From Rhodeus uyekii (Eukaryota > Chordata > Actinopteri > Cypriniformes > Acheilognathidae): DNA of 64,000 nucleotides. Under the pieces are notes generated by a model. That model had not been told where the DNA came from, made no database searches, and was given only the letters and a program-made list of their open reading frames with translations. Shown in pieces: positions 1 to 12,898 of this stretch (its first letter is position 1; every line of letters starts with the position of its first letter). Position numbers and translations under genes: made by a program. The stretch spans positions 62,001 through 126,000 of the forward strand of contig JAWRVZ010000556.1 in NCBI GenBank assembly GCA_037043235.1. The letters run 5' to 3'.

Positions 1-745
1 GTAAGAACTAACTTCAAAACGCATCATTGGCAAAAGACTCACTGTGTAATCCTTAGCTGACATCTAGTGGCTGTAGTTGAAATGTTGTTATTTTAATGTT
101 AAAATTGTTCCAGTAAATGCATCTCATAAATGTAGTTCTTTAAAGTCGTTTACATAAAGTCTTGCTTTTTTATTATAAATGGGAGCACATTTATGCTAAT
201 ATTACATTAATTACGCTTACAAAACTAATTTTGGTTGCCATAATTTGCCTTTCATTTATATAGATAAAATAAAATATCGAATACTTTTGTCTTTTCTTTT
301 CTCTTTTGTTTCCTTCCACACTTTGTTTTTAATGTGCCAAAAATAAAAGGAATTTCGTTTTTCAGGAATAGAAGAAAAACACTCAAAATACAACTATTTT
401 AGCTACAAGATGATATACTCTGAATGACATATCTAAAGAAATGCAGAAACCAGTTAAAGGTAAAGAGAAGAGAATGAATTCATGAGTTAAAATGTATGTT
501 GTTGAAAAATGTGTTATCCATATCAGTTGCTAGTTAGGTAAAATTACCCTGAAATAATATGAAAATAGTTTGTTTCATAGCGTTGCTTTTTTCATGCATA
601 GAACTAATTTTAATGTGCATATGTGATATTATATTCCATTGCATTGGTCGAGCTAAACAATCAGTTGTGCATTGACAAATAGCATAAACGAGTTTGTTGC
701 AATTGCATTGACGAAATTCATACATAAAAGTAATTTGTGGCATGT
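1..745 (+). repeat. Left terminal inverted repeat arm
   Basis: This arm is the inverse complement of 11,590-12,334. Differences seen include C versus T near base 20, T-run length near 175, a variable CTTTT-rich stretch near 285-310, and a 3-base indel near 630 (left arm longer). Long open frames on both arms translate to nearly the same peptide in mirror orientation (534-743 minus, 11,591-11,797 plus). This reflects arm identity, not coding. Confidence 0.9.
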
Positions 746-1186
746 CATTGCTTTGTGCTCCGAACTAATTCTCATGCGCATATGCATTATTGCTTTGCAT
801 TGGTCGAGCTAAACAAAAAGTTGTGCATTGACAAGTAGCATGAACTAGTTTGTTGCTTTGCAATACTTTTGTGCACAGAACTAATTCTTATGTGTATATG
901 CATTATTGCTTTGCATTGGTAGAGCTAAACAATAAGTTGTGCATTGACAAATAGCATGAACTACTTTGTTGCATTGCTTTATGCATAAAACTAATTTGTT
1001 GCTTTGCATTACTTTGTGCAGAACTAATTCTTATGTGCATTATTGCTTTGCATTGGTTGAGCTAAACAATAAGTTGTGCATTCACAAATAGCATGAACTA
1101 GTGCAGAACTAATTCTTATGTGCATTATTGCTTTGCATTGGTTGAGCTAAACAATAAGTTGTGCATTCACAAATAGCATGAACTAG
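746..1186 (-). repeat. Left (inverted) arm of the internal satellite
   Basis: These units are the reverse complement of the main array: they read TTGCATTGGT..GAGCTAAACAATAAGTTGTGCATTGAC where the main array reads GTCAATGCACAACTTATTGTTTAGCTC. About four diverged units are present. An exact 84-bp tandem duplication lies at about 1,018-1,101 and 1,102-1,186. The orientation changes at about 1,186, where ..GAACTAG meets CAATGCAACAAACTAG. Confidence 0.85.
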
Positions 1187-4100
1187 CAATGCAACAAACT
1201 AGCAATGCAACAAACTAGTTCATTATATTTGTCACAATGCAAAACTGATTGTTTTGCTCGAACAATGTAAAGCAAAGCAAACAATGCAAACAGTGCATCA
1301 TATGCACATACGAATTACTTATCTGCACAAAGCAATGCAACACATTAGTTCTATGCACAAAGCAATGCAACAAACTAGTTCATGCTAATGCATAAGAATT
1401 AGTTCTATGCACAAAGCACTGCAATGCAACAAATTAGTTCTATGCACAAAGCAATGCAACAAACTAGTTCATGCTTTTTGTCAATGCACAACTTATTGTT
1501 TAACTCTACCAATGCAAAGCAATAATGCAATTGCACATAAGAATTAGTTCTGTGCACAAAGTAATGAATTGCAACAAACTAGTTCATGCTATTTGTCAAT
1601 GCACAACTTATTGTTTAACTCTACCAATGCAAAGCAATAATGCAATTGCACATAAGAATTAGTTCTGTGCACAAAGTAATGAATTGCAACAAACTAGTTC
1701 ATGCTATTTGTCAATGCACAACTTATAGTTTAGCTCAACTAATGCAAAGCAATAATGCATATTGCACATGAGAATTAGTTCTATGCACAAAGTAATGCGA
1801 AGCAACAAATTAGTTTTATGCATAAAGCAATGCAACAAACTAGTTAATGCTATTTGTCAATGCACATTTTATTGTTTTCTCTTCCAAAGCAAAGCAATAA
1901 TGCATATGCACATAAGAATTAGTTCTGTGCACAAAGTAATGAATTGCAACAAACTAGTTCATGCTATTTGTCAATGCAAAACTTATAGTTTAGCTCAACT
2001 AATGCAAAGCAATAATGCATATTGCACATGAGAATTAGTTCTATGCACAAAGTAATGCGAAGCAACAAATTAGTTTTATGCATAAAGCAATGCAACAAAC
2101 TAGTTAATGCTATTTGTCAATGCACAACTTATTGTTTAACTCTACCAATGCAAAGCAATAATGCAATTGCACATAAGAATTAGTTCTATGCACAAAGCAC
2201 TGCAATGCAACAAATTAGTTCTATGCACAAAGCAATGCAACAAAACTAGTTCATGCTATTTGTCAATGCACAACTTATTGTTTAACTCTACCATTGCAAA
2301 GCAATAATGCAATTGCACATAAGAATTAGTTCTATGCACAAAGCACTGCAATGCAACAAATTAGTTCTATGCACAAAGCAATGCAACAAACTAGTTCATG
2401 CTGTTTGTCAATGCAAAATTTATAGTTTAGCTCAACTAATGCAAAGCAATAATGCATATTGCACATGAGAATTAGTTCTATGCACAAAGTAATGCAAAGC
2501 AACAAATTAGTTTTATGCATAAAGCAATGCAACACACTAGTTCATGCTATTTGTCAATGCACATTTTATTGTTTATTCTTCCAATGCAAAGCAATAATGC
2601 AATTGCACATAAGAATTAGTTCTGTGCACAAAGCCATGCAACACATTAGTTCTATGCACAAAACAATGCAACAAACTAGTTCATGCTACTTGTCAATGCA
2701 CAACTTATTGTTTAGCTCAACCAATGCAAAGCAATAATGCAATTGCACATAAGAATTAGTTCTGTGCACAAAGCACTGCAATGCAACAAATTAGTTCTAT
2801 GCACAAAGCAATGCAACAAACTAGTTCATGCTTTTTGTCAATGCACAACTTATAGTTTAGCTCAACTAATGCAAAGCAATAATGCATATTGCACATGAGA
2901 ATTAGTTCTATGCACAAAGTAATGCGAAGCAACAAATTAGTTTTATGCATAAAGCAATGCAACAAACTAGTTCATGCTATTTGTCAATGCACATTTTATT
3001 GTTTTCTCTTCCAATGCAAAGCAATAATGCATATTCACATAAGAATTAGTTCTGTGCACAAAGTAATGAATTGCAACAAACTAGTTCATGCTATTTGTCA
3101 ATGAAAAACTTATAGTTTAGCTCAACTAATGCAAAGCAATAATGCATATTGCACATGAGAATTAGTTCTATGCACAAAGTAATGCAAAGCAACAAATTAG
3201 TTTTATGCATAAAGCAATGCAACAAACTAGTTCATGCTATTTGTCAATGCACAACTTATTGTTTAACTCTACCAATGCAAAGCAATAATGCAATTGCACA
3301 TAAGAATTAGTTCTATGCACAAAGCACTGCAATGCAACAAATTAGTTCTATGCACAAAGCAATGCAACAAACTAATTCATGCTATTTGTCATAGCAAAAC
3401 TTATAGTTTAGCTCAACTAATGCAAAGCAATAATGCATATTGCACATGAGAATTAGTTCTATGCACAAAGTAATGCAAAGCAACAAATTAGTTTTATGCA
3501 TAAAGCAATGCAACACACTAGTTCATGCTATTTGTCAATGCACATTTTATTGTTTACTCTTCCAATGCAAAGCAATAATGCAATTGCACATAAGAATTAG
3601 TTCTGTGCACAAAGCCATGCAACACATTAGTTCTATGCACAAAACAATGCAACAAACTAGTTCATGCTACTTGTCAATGCACAACTTATTGTTTAGCTCA
3701 ACCAATGCAAAGCAATAATGCAATTGCACATAAGAATTAGTTCTGTGCACAAAGCACTGCAATGCAACAAATTAGTTCTATGCACAAAGCAATAAAACAA
3801 ACTAGTTCATGCTTTTTGTCAATGCACAACTTATAGTTTAGCTCAACTAATGCAAAGCAATAATGCATATTGCACATGAGAATTAGTTCTATGCACAAAG
3901 TAATGCGAAGCAACAAATTAGTTTTATGCATAAAGCAATGCAACAAACTAGTTCATGCTATTTGTCAATGCACATTTTATTGTTTTCTCTTCCAATGCAA
4001 AGCAATAATGCATATTCACATAAGAATTAGTTCTGTGCACAAAGTAATGAATTGCAACAAACTAGTTCATGCTATTTGTCAATGCAAAACTTATAGTTTA

Positions 4101-7100
4101 GCTCAACTAATGCAAAGCAATAATGCATATTGCACATAAGAATTAGTTCTGTGCACAAAGCACTGAATTGCCACAAATTAGTTCTATGCACAAAAGCAAT
4201 GCAACAAACTAGTTCATGCTATTTGTCAATGCAAAACTTATAGTTTAGCTCAACTAATGCAAAGCAATAATGCATATTGCACATGAGAATTAGTTCTATG
4301 CACAAAGTAATGCAAAGCAACAAATTAGTTTTATGCATAAAGCAATGCAACAAACTAGTTCATGCTATTTGTCAATGCACAACTTATTGTTCAACTCTAC
4401 CAATGCAAAGCAATAATGCAATTGCACATAAAAATTAGTTCTATGCACAAAGCACTGCAATGCAACAAATTAGTTCTATGCACAAAGCAATGCAACAAAC
4501 TAGTTCATGCTATTTGTCAATGCAAAACTTATAGTTTAGCTCAACTAATGCAAAGCAATAATGCATATTGCACATGAGAATTAGTTCTATGCACAAAGTA
4601 ATGCAAAGCAACAAATTAGTTTTATGCATAAAGCAATGCAACAAACTAGTTCATGCTATTTGTCAATGCACATTTTATTGTTTACTCTTCCAATGCAAAG
4701 CAAAAATGCATATGCACATAAGAATTAGTTCTGTGCACAAAGCAATGCAACACATTAGTTCTATGCACAAAACAACGCAACAAACTAGTTCATGCTACTT
4801 GTCAATGCACAACTTATTGTTTAGCTCAACCAATGCAAAGCAATAATGCAATTGCACATAAGAATTAGTTCTGTGCACAAAGCACTGCAATGCAACAAAT
4901 TAGTTCTATGCACAAAGCAATGCAACAAACTAGTTCATGCTTTTTGTCAATGCACAACTTATAGTTTAGCTCTACTAATGCAAAGCAATAATGCATATTG
5001 CACATGAGAATTAGTTCTATGCACAAAGTAATGCGAAGCAACAAATTAGTTTTATGCATAAAGCAATGCAACAAACTAGTTCATGCTATTTGTCAATGCA
5101 CATTTTATTGTTTTCTCTTCCAATGCAAAGCAATAATGCATATTCACATAAGAATTAGTTCTGTGCACAAAGTAATGAATTGCAACAAACTAGTTCATGC
5201 TATTTGTCAATGCAAAACTTATAGTTTAGCTCAACTAATGCAAAGCAATAATGCAATTGCACATAAGAATTAGTTCTCTGCACAAAGCACTGAATTGCCA
5301 CAAATTAGTTCTATGCACAAAGCAATGCAACAAACTAGTTCATGCTATTTGTCAATGCACAACTTATTGTTTTACTCTACCAATGCAAAGCAATAATGCA
5401 ATTGCACATAAGAATTAGTTCTATGCACAAAGCACTGCAATGCAACAAATTAGTTCTATGCTTAAAGCAATGCAACAAACTAGTTCATGCTATTTGTCAA
5501 TGCACAACTTATTGTTTAGCTCCACCAATGCAAAGCAATAACGCAATTGCACATAAGAATTAGTTCTGTGCACAAAGTAATGAATTTCAACAAACTAGTT
5601 CATGCTATTTGTCAATGCAAAACTTATTGTTTAGCTCCACCAATGCAAAGCAATAATGCAATTGCACATAAGAATTAGTTCTGTGCACAAAGTAATGAAT
5701 TGCAACAAACTAGTTCATGCTATTTGTCAATGCAACACTTATAGTTTAGCTCAACTAATGCAAAGCAATAATGCATATTGCACATATGAATTAGTTCTGT
5801 GCACAAAGCACTGCAATGCAACAAATTAGTTCTATGCACAAAGCAATGCAACAAACTAGTTCATGCTATTTGTCAATGCACAACTTATTGTTTAACTCTA
5901 CCAATGCAAAGCAATAATGCAATTGCACATAAGAATTAGTTCTATGCACAAAGCACTGCAATGCAACAAATTAGTTCTATGCACAAAGCAATGCAACAAA
6001 CTAGTTCATGCTATTTGTCAATGCAAAACTTATAGTTTAGCTCAACTAATGCAAAGCAATAATGCATATTGCACATGAGAATTAGTTCTATGCACAAAGT
6101 AATGCAAAGCAACAAATTAGTTTTATGCATAAAGCAATGCAACAAACTAGTTCATGCTATTTGTCAATGCACATTTTATTGTTTACTCTTCCAATGCAAA
6201 GCAATAATGCATATGCACATAAGAATTAGTTCTGTGCACAAAGTAATGAATTGCAACAAACTAGTTCATGCTATTTGTCAATGCAAAACTTATAGTTTAG
6301 CTCAACTAATGCAAAGCAATAATGCATATTGAACATAAGAATTAGTTCTCTGCACAAAGTACTGCAATGCAACAAATTAGTTCTATGCACAAAGCAATGC
6401 AACAAACTAGTTCATGCTATTTGTCAATGCACAACTTATTGTTTAGCTCCACCAATGCAAAGCAATAATGCAATTGCACATAAGAATTAGTTCTGTGCAC
6501 AAAGTAATGAATTGCAACAAACTAGTTCATGCTATTTGTCAATGCAAAACTTATAGTTTAGCTCAACTAATGCAAAGCAATAATGCATATTGCACATAAG
6601 AATTAGTTCTCTGCACAAAGCACTGAATTGCCACAAATTAGTTCTATGCACAAAGCAATGCAACAAACTAGTTCATGCTATTTGTCAATGCACAACTTAT
6701 TGTTTAACTCTACCAATGCAAAGCAATAATGCAATTGCACATAAGAATTAGTTCTATGCACAAAGCACTGCAATGCAACAAATTAGTTCTATGCACAAAG
6801 CAATGCAACAAACTAGTTCATGCTATTTGTCAATGCACAACTTATTGTTTAGCTCCACCAATGCAAAGCAATAATGCAATTGCACATAAGAATTATTTCT
6901 GTGCACAAAGTAATGAATTGCAACAAACTAGTTCATGCTATTTGTCAATGCAAAACTTATTGTTTAGCTCCACCAATGCAAAGCAATAATGCAATTGCAC
7001 ATAAGAATTAGTTCTGTGCACAAAGTAATGAATTGCAACAAACTAGTTCATGCTATTTGTCAATGCAACACTTATAGTTTAGCTCAACTAATGCGAAGCA

Positions 7101-7419
7101 ATAATCCATATTGCACATAAGAATTAGTTCTGTGCACAAAGCACTGCAATGCAACAAATTAGTTCTATGCACAAAGCAATGCAACAAACTAGTTCATGCT
7201 ATTTGTCAATGCACAACTTATTGTTTAACTCTACCAATGCAAAGCAATAATGCAATTGCACATAAGAATTAGTTCTGTGCACAAAGCACTGCAATGCAAC
7301 AAATTAGTTCTATGCACAAAGCAATGCAACAAACTAGTTCATGCTATTTGTCAATGCACAACTTGTTGTTTAACTCTACCAATGCAAAGCAATAATGCAA
7401 TTGCACATAAGAATTAGTT

Positions 7420-8760
7420 CTATGCACAAAGCACTGCAATGCAACAAATTAGTTCTATGCACAAAGCAATGCAACAAACTAGTTCATGCTATTTGTCAAT
7501 GCACAACTTATTGTTTAACTCTACCAATGCAAAGCAATAATGCAATTGCACATAAGAATTAGTTCTATGCACAAAGCACTGCAATGCAACAAATTAGTTC
7601 TATGCACAAAGCAATGCAACAAACTAGTTCATGCTATTTGTCAATGCACAACTTATTGTTTAGCTCCACCAATGCAAAGCAATAACGCAATTGCACATAA
7701 GAATTAGTTCTGTGCACAAAGTAATGAATTGCAACAAACTAGTTCATGCTATTTGTCAATGCAAAACTTATTGTTTAGCTCCACCAATGCAAAGCAATAA
7801 TGCAATTGCACATAAGAATTAGTTCTGTGCACAAAGTAATGAATTGCAACAAACTAGTTCATGCTATTTGTCAATGCAAAACTTATAGTTTAGCTCAACT
7901 AATGCAAAGCAATAATGCATATTGCACATGAGAATTAGTTCTATGCACAAAGTAATGCAAAGCAACAAATTAGTTTTATGCATAAAGCAATGCAACAAAC
8001 TAGTTCATGCTATTTGTCAATGCACATTTTATTGTTTACTCTTCCAATGCAAAGCAATAATGCATATGCACATAAGAATTAGTTCTGTGCACAAAGTAAT
8101 GAATTGCAACAAACTAGTTCATGCTATTTGTCAATGCAACACTTATAGTTTAGCTCAACTAATGCAAAGCAATAATGCATATTGCACATAAGAATTAGTT
8201 CTGTGCACAAAGCACTGCAATGCAACAAATTACTTCTATGCACAAAGCAATGCAACAAACTAGTTCATGCTATTTGTCAATGCACAACTTATTGTTTAAC
8301 TCTACCAATGCAAAGCAATAATGCAATTGCACATAAGAATTAGTTCTGTGCACAAAGCACTGCAATGCAACAAATTAGTTCTATGCACAAAGCAATGCAA
8401 CAAACTAGTTCATGCTATTTGTCAATGCACAACTTGTTGTTTAACTCTACCAATGCAAAGCAATAATGCATATGCACATAAGAATTAGTTCTGTGCACAA
8501 AGCAAAGCAAAAAACTTGTTCATTATATTTGTCACAATGCACAACTGATTGTTTTGCTCGAACAATGTAAAGCAAAGCAAACAATGCAATGCAGTGCATC
8601 ATATGCACATGAGAATTAGTTCTGTGCACAAAGCAATGCAACACATTAGTCTATGCACAAAGCAATGCAACAAACTAGTTCATGCTACTTGTCAATGCAC
8701 AACTTATTGTTTAGCTCAACCAATGCAAAGCAATAATGCAATTGCACATAAGAATTAGTT
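7420..8760 (+). repeat. Higher-order repeat copy 1 (offset 2,413 bp)
   Basis: This block of about 1.34 kb matches the block 2,413 bp downstream. It includes rare markers: AATAACGCAA at 7,681, the unusual unit with TTTGTCACAATGCACAACTGATTG near 8,530, and a dropped base in ACACATTAGTCTATG near 8,645. Sharing rare variants in the same order means a large block duplicated, not just neighbouring units exchanging. Confidence 0.85.
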
Positions 8761-9832
8761 CTATGCACAAAGCACTGCAATGCAACAAATTAGTTCTATG
8801 CACAAAGCAATGCAACAAACTAGTTCATGCTATTTGTCAATGCAAAACTTATAGTTTAGCTCAACTAATGCAAAGCAATAATGCATATTGCACATGAGAA
8901 TTAGTTCTATGCACAAAGTAATGCAAAGCAACAAATTAGTTTTATGCATAAAGCAATGCAAAAAACTAGTTCATGCTATTTGTCAATGCACATTTTATTG
9001 TTTACTCTTCCAATGCAAAGCAATAATGCATATGCACATAAGAATTAGTTCTGTGCACAAAGTAATGAATTGCAACAAACTAGTTCATGCTATTTGTCAA
9101 TGCAAAACTTATAGTTTAGCTCAACTAATGCAAAGCAATAATGCATATTGAACATAAGAATTAGTTCTCTGCACAAAGTACTGCAATGCAACAAATTAGT
9201 TCTATGCACAAAGCAATGCAACAAACTAGTTCATGCTATTTGTCAATGCACAACTTATTGTTTAACTCTACCAATGCAAAGCAATAATGCAATTGCAAAT
9301 AAGAATGAGTTATATGCACAAAGCACTGCAATGCAACAAATTAGTTCTATGCACAAAGCAATGCAACAAACTAGTTCATGCTATTTGTCAATGCACAACT
9401 TATTGTTTAACTCTACCAATGCAAAGCAATAATGCAATTGCACATAAGAATTAGTTCTATGCACAAAGCACTGCAATGCAACAAATTAGTGCTATGCACA
9501 AAGCAATGCAACAAACTAGTTCATGCTATTTGTCAATGCACAACTTATTGTTTAGCTCCACCAATGCAAAGCAATAATGCAATTGCACATAAGAATTAGT
9601 TCTGTGCACAAAGTAATGAATTGCAACAAACTAGTTCATGCTATTTGTCAATGCACAACTTATTGTTTAGCTCCACCAATGCAAAGCAATAATGCAATTG
9701 CACATAAGAATTAGTTCTGTGCACAAAGTAATGAATTGCAACAAACTAGTTCATGCTATTTGTCAATGCAACACTTATAGTTTAGCTCAACTAATGCAAA
9801 GCAATAATGCATATTGCACATAAGAATTAGTT

Positions 9833-11173
9833 CTGTGCACAAAGCACTGCAATGCAACAAATTAGTTCTATGCACAAAGCAATGCAACAAACTAGTTCAT
9901 GCTATTTGTCAATGCACAACTTATTGTTTAACTCTACCAATGCAAAGCAATAATGCAATTGCACATAAGAATTAGTTCTATGCACAAAGCACTGCAATGC
10001 AACAAATTAGTTCTATGCACAAAGCAATGCAACAAACTAGTTCATGCTATTTGTCAATGCACAACTTATTGTTTAGCTCCACCAATGCAAAGCAATAACG
10101 CAATTGCACATAAGAATTAGTTCTGTGCACAAAGTAATGAATTGCAACAAACTAGTTCATGCTATTTGTCAATGCAAAACTTATTGTTTAGCTCCACCAA
10201 TGCAAAGCAATAATGCAATTGCACATAAGAATTAGTTCTGTGCACAAAGTAATGAATTGCAACAAACTAGTTCATGCTATTTGTCAATGCAAAACTTATA
10301 GTTTAGCTCAACTAATGCAAAGCAATAATGCATATTGCACATGAGAATTAGTTCTATGCACAAAGTAATGCAAAGCAACAAATTAGTTTTATGCATAAAG
10401 CAATGCAACAAACTAGTTCATGCTATTTGTCAATGCACATTTTATTGTTTACTCTTCCAATGCAAAGCAATAATGCATATGCACATAAGAATTAGTTCTG
10501 TGCACAAAGTAATGAATTGCAACAAACTAGTTCATGCTATTTGTCAATGCAACACTTATAGTTTAGCTCAACTAATGCAAAGCAATAATGCATATTGCAC
10601 ATAAGAATTAGTTCTGTGCACAAAGCACTGCAATGCAACAAATTACTTCTATGCACAAAGCAATGCAACAAACTAGTTCATGCTATTTGTCAATGCACAA
10701 CTTATTGTTTAACTCTACCAATGCAAAGCAATAATGCAATTGCACATAAGAATTAGTTCTGTGCACAAAGCACTGCAATGCAACAAATTAGTTCTATGCA
10801 CAAAGCAATGCAACAAACTAGTTCATGCTATTTGTCAATGCACAACTTGTTGTTTAACTCTACCAATGCAAAGCAATAATGCATATGCACATAAGAATTA
10901 GTTCTGTGCACAAAGCAAAGCAAAAAACTTGTTCATTATATTTGTCACAATGCACAACTGATTGTTTTGCTCGAACAATGTAAAGCAAAGCAAACAATGC
11001 AATGCAGTGCATCATATGCACATGAGAATTAGTTCTGTGCACAAAGCAATGCAACACATTAGTCTATGCACAAAGCAATGCAACAAACTAGTTCATGCTA
11101 CTTGTCAATGCACAACTTATTGTTTAGCTCAACCAATGCAAAGCAATAATGCAATTGCACATAAGAATTAGTT
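9833..11173 (+). repeat. Higher-order repeat copy 2 (offset 2,413 bp)
   Basis: Partner of 7,420-8,760. The rare AATAACGCAA marker is at 10,094, exactly 2,413 bases after the first. The match breaks just after 11,173 (CTGTGC here, CTATGC in copy 1) and the following units differ. Confidence 0.85.
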
Positions 11174-11589
11174 CTGTGCACAAAGCACTGCAATGCAACA
11201 AATTAGTTCTATGCACAAAGCAATGCAACAAACTAGTTCATGCTATTTGTCAATGCACAACTTATTGTTTAGCTCAACCGATGCAAAGCAATAATGCAAT
11301 TGCACGTGAGAATTTGTTCTGTGCACAAAACAATAAACACATTAGTTAATGTTATTTCTCAATGCACAACATATTGCTGCAATTGTTTACTCAATGCAAT
11401 GAAATATCACATATGCACATAAGAATTAGTTCTATGCACAAAGCACTGCAACAAATTAGTTCTATGCACAAAGCAATGCAACAAACTAGTTCATGCTATT
11501 TGTCAATGCAAAACTTATAGTTTAGCTCAACTAATGCAAAGCAATAATGCATATGCGCATGAGAATTAGTTCTGAGCACAAAGCAATGA

Positions 11590-12334
11590 CATGCCACAAA
11601 TTACTTTTATGTATGAATTTCGTCAATGCAATTGCAACAAACTCGTTTATGCTATTTGTCAATGCACAACTGATTGTTTAGCTCGACCAATGCAATGGAA
11701 TATATCACATATGCACATTAAAATTAGTTCTATGCATGAAAAAAGCAACGCTATGAAACAAACTATTTTCATATTATTTCAGGGTAATTTTACCTAACTA
11801 GCAACTGATATGGATAACACATTTTTCAACAACATACATTTTAACTCATGAATTCATTCTCTTCTCTTTACCTTTAACTGGTTTCTGCATTTCTTTAGAT
11901 ATGTCATTCAGAGTATATCATCTTGTAGCTAAAATAGTTGTATTTTGAGTGTTTTTCTTCTATTCCTGAAAAACGAAATTCCTTTTATTTTTGGCACATT
12001 AAAAACAAAGTGTGGAAGGAAACAAAAGAGAAAAGAAAAGAAAAAAGTATTCGATATTTTATTTTATCTATATAAATGAAAGGCAAATTATGGCAACCAA
12101 AATTAGTTTTGTAAGCGTAATTAATGTAATATTAGCATAAATGTGCTCCCATTTATAACAAAAAAGCAAGACTTTATGTAAACGACTTTAAAGAACTACA
12201 TTTATGAGATGCATTTACTGGAACAATTTTAACATTAAAATAACAACATTTCAACTACAGCCACTAGATGTCAGCTAAGGATTACACAGTGAGTCTTTTG
12301 CCAATGATGCATTTTGAAGTTAGTTCTTACAGTG
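11590..12334 (-). repeat. Right terminal inverted repeat arm
   Basis: Inverse complement of 1-745. It ends ..GTTAGTTCTTACAGTG. Bases 12,331-12,334 are included because they complete a CAGTG terminus. The left counterpart lies outside the window, so the precise end is inferred. Confidence 0.85.
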
Positions 12335-12566
12335 GAATGAAACAGATATTTGAGTGTTATTTCTTCAGTCCAGGTCAGTCACAAGGATGCAACGAGAACT
12401 ATTATTCTTTACAAGTGTACAAGTGAAGAAATTAGTTCTGGTAAACAGATAATTGAAACAGAGTATTATGAAACAGAACTGTTGACTTGTTCTTGTCTTG
12501 CTGCCTAGAAATGTATAACTGTCATATTAATTGTCACACCCTTAGCAGCAATTTAGATTACATTAC
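12335..12566. other. Unassigned spacer right of the foldback element
   Basis: This stretch of about 230 bp is AT-rich. I see no ORF, repeat or RNA gene in it. Confidence 0.5.
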
Positions 12567-12898
12567 ATTAGCAACTGTGTAGGGTAACACATTTTTTAAC
12601 GACATGAATTTTAACTCATGAATTGATCATGAGTTCATGAGATCATGAGACATTATTGATGTCTGCTGTTTACCTTTAACTGGTTTACTTATTTCTTTAG
12701 TGTCATTCACAGTATATCAATTTGTATCTTTTTTTCTATTCTTAAATAAACTAAAATCCTTTTATTTGTGGCACATAAAAACAAAATGTGGTAGGAAAAA
12801 AATAAATGAAAAGTATTCGAGGTTTTATTGTATAAATAGTATTAGATATTTTATTTTTATGTCATTTGAAAGGCAACCAAAATTAGTTTTGTCTGCGT
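12567..12898 (-). repeat. Diverged partial copy of the foldback-element TIR
   Basis: Reading left to right, this region follows 11,797-12,117 in the same order: TTAGCAACTG, TAACACATTTTT, TTTTAACTCATGAATT, TTTACCTTTAACTGGTTT, TTTATTT.TGGCACAT, AAAGTATTCGA and GGCAACCAAAATTAGTTTTGT. Many substitutions and indels separate it from both arms. It lacks both the satellite and the outermost 200 bp of the TIR. It is an older relic of the same family, or part of a larger ancestral element that ran on past 12,334. Confidence 0.75.

Larger units (their letters stand above)
1187..11590 (+). repeat. Main satellite array, 145-bp unit with a 115-bp variant
   Basis: The TGCAATTGCA anchor recurs at 7,251, 7,396, 7,541 and 7,686 (145-bp steps) and then 7,801 (115-bp step). 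The 115-bp form lacks one copy of a 30-bp subrepeat built on AATGCAACAAA(T/C)TAGTTC. Sub-variants differ in blocks, for example AACTCTACC, AGCTCCACC or AGCTCAACT before AATGCAAAGC, and TGCAATTGCA versus TGCATATTGCAC. The variants occur in repeating order, giving higher-order structure. The array is AT-rich and almost free of CpG. Open frames of 65-94 codons across it are repeat artefacts with no sign of coding constraint. Confidence 0.95.
1..12334. mobile_element. Giant foldback (TIR plus internal satellite) element, non-autonomous
   Basis: The sequence starting GTAAGAACTAACTTC at base 1 is repeated in inverse at 12,316-12,330. The two arms match with few differences over about 745 bp: unique DNA, then the start of the repeat array. 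Between them lie about 10.8 kb of tandem repeats. I see no transposase ORF, so the element is non-autonomous. The right arm continues AGTG after ..TTCTTAC, giving a CAGTG terminus at 12,330-12,334. By symmetry the left terminus would be CACTG, starting 4 bases before the window. CACT(A/G) termini are characteristic of CACTA/EnSpm transposons, but class assignment is inference because the left flank and target-site duplication are not visible. A Foldback-like or hAT-derived element is the alternative. Confidence 0.8.

Noticed and set aside
1187..11590. CRISPR-like array
   Set aside because: The units are 115-145 bp of near-uniform repeat without unique spacers of fixed length, and the setting is eukaryotic.
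534..11797. Many 60-94 codon frames in the satellite (MHMRISSMHKV.. and similar)
   Set aside because: They repeat with the satellite unit, occur on both strands, and change with unit variants. There is no start context or independent conservation.
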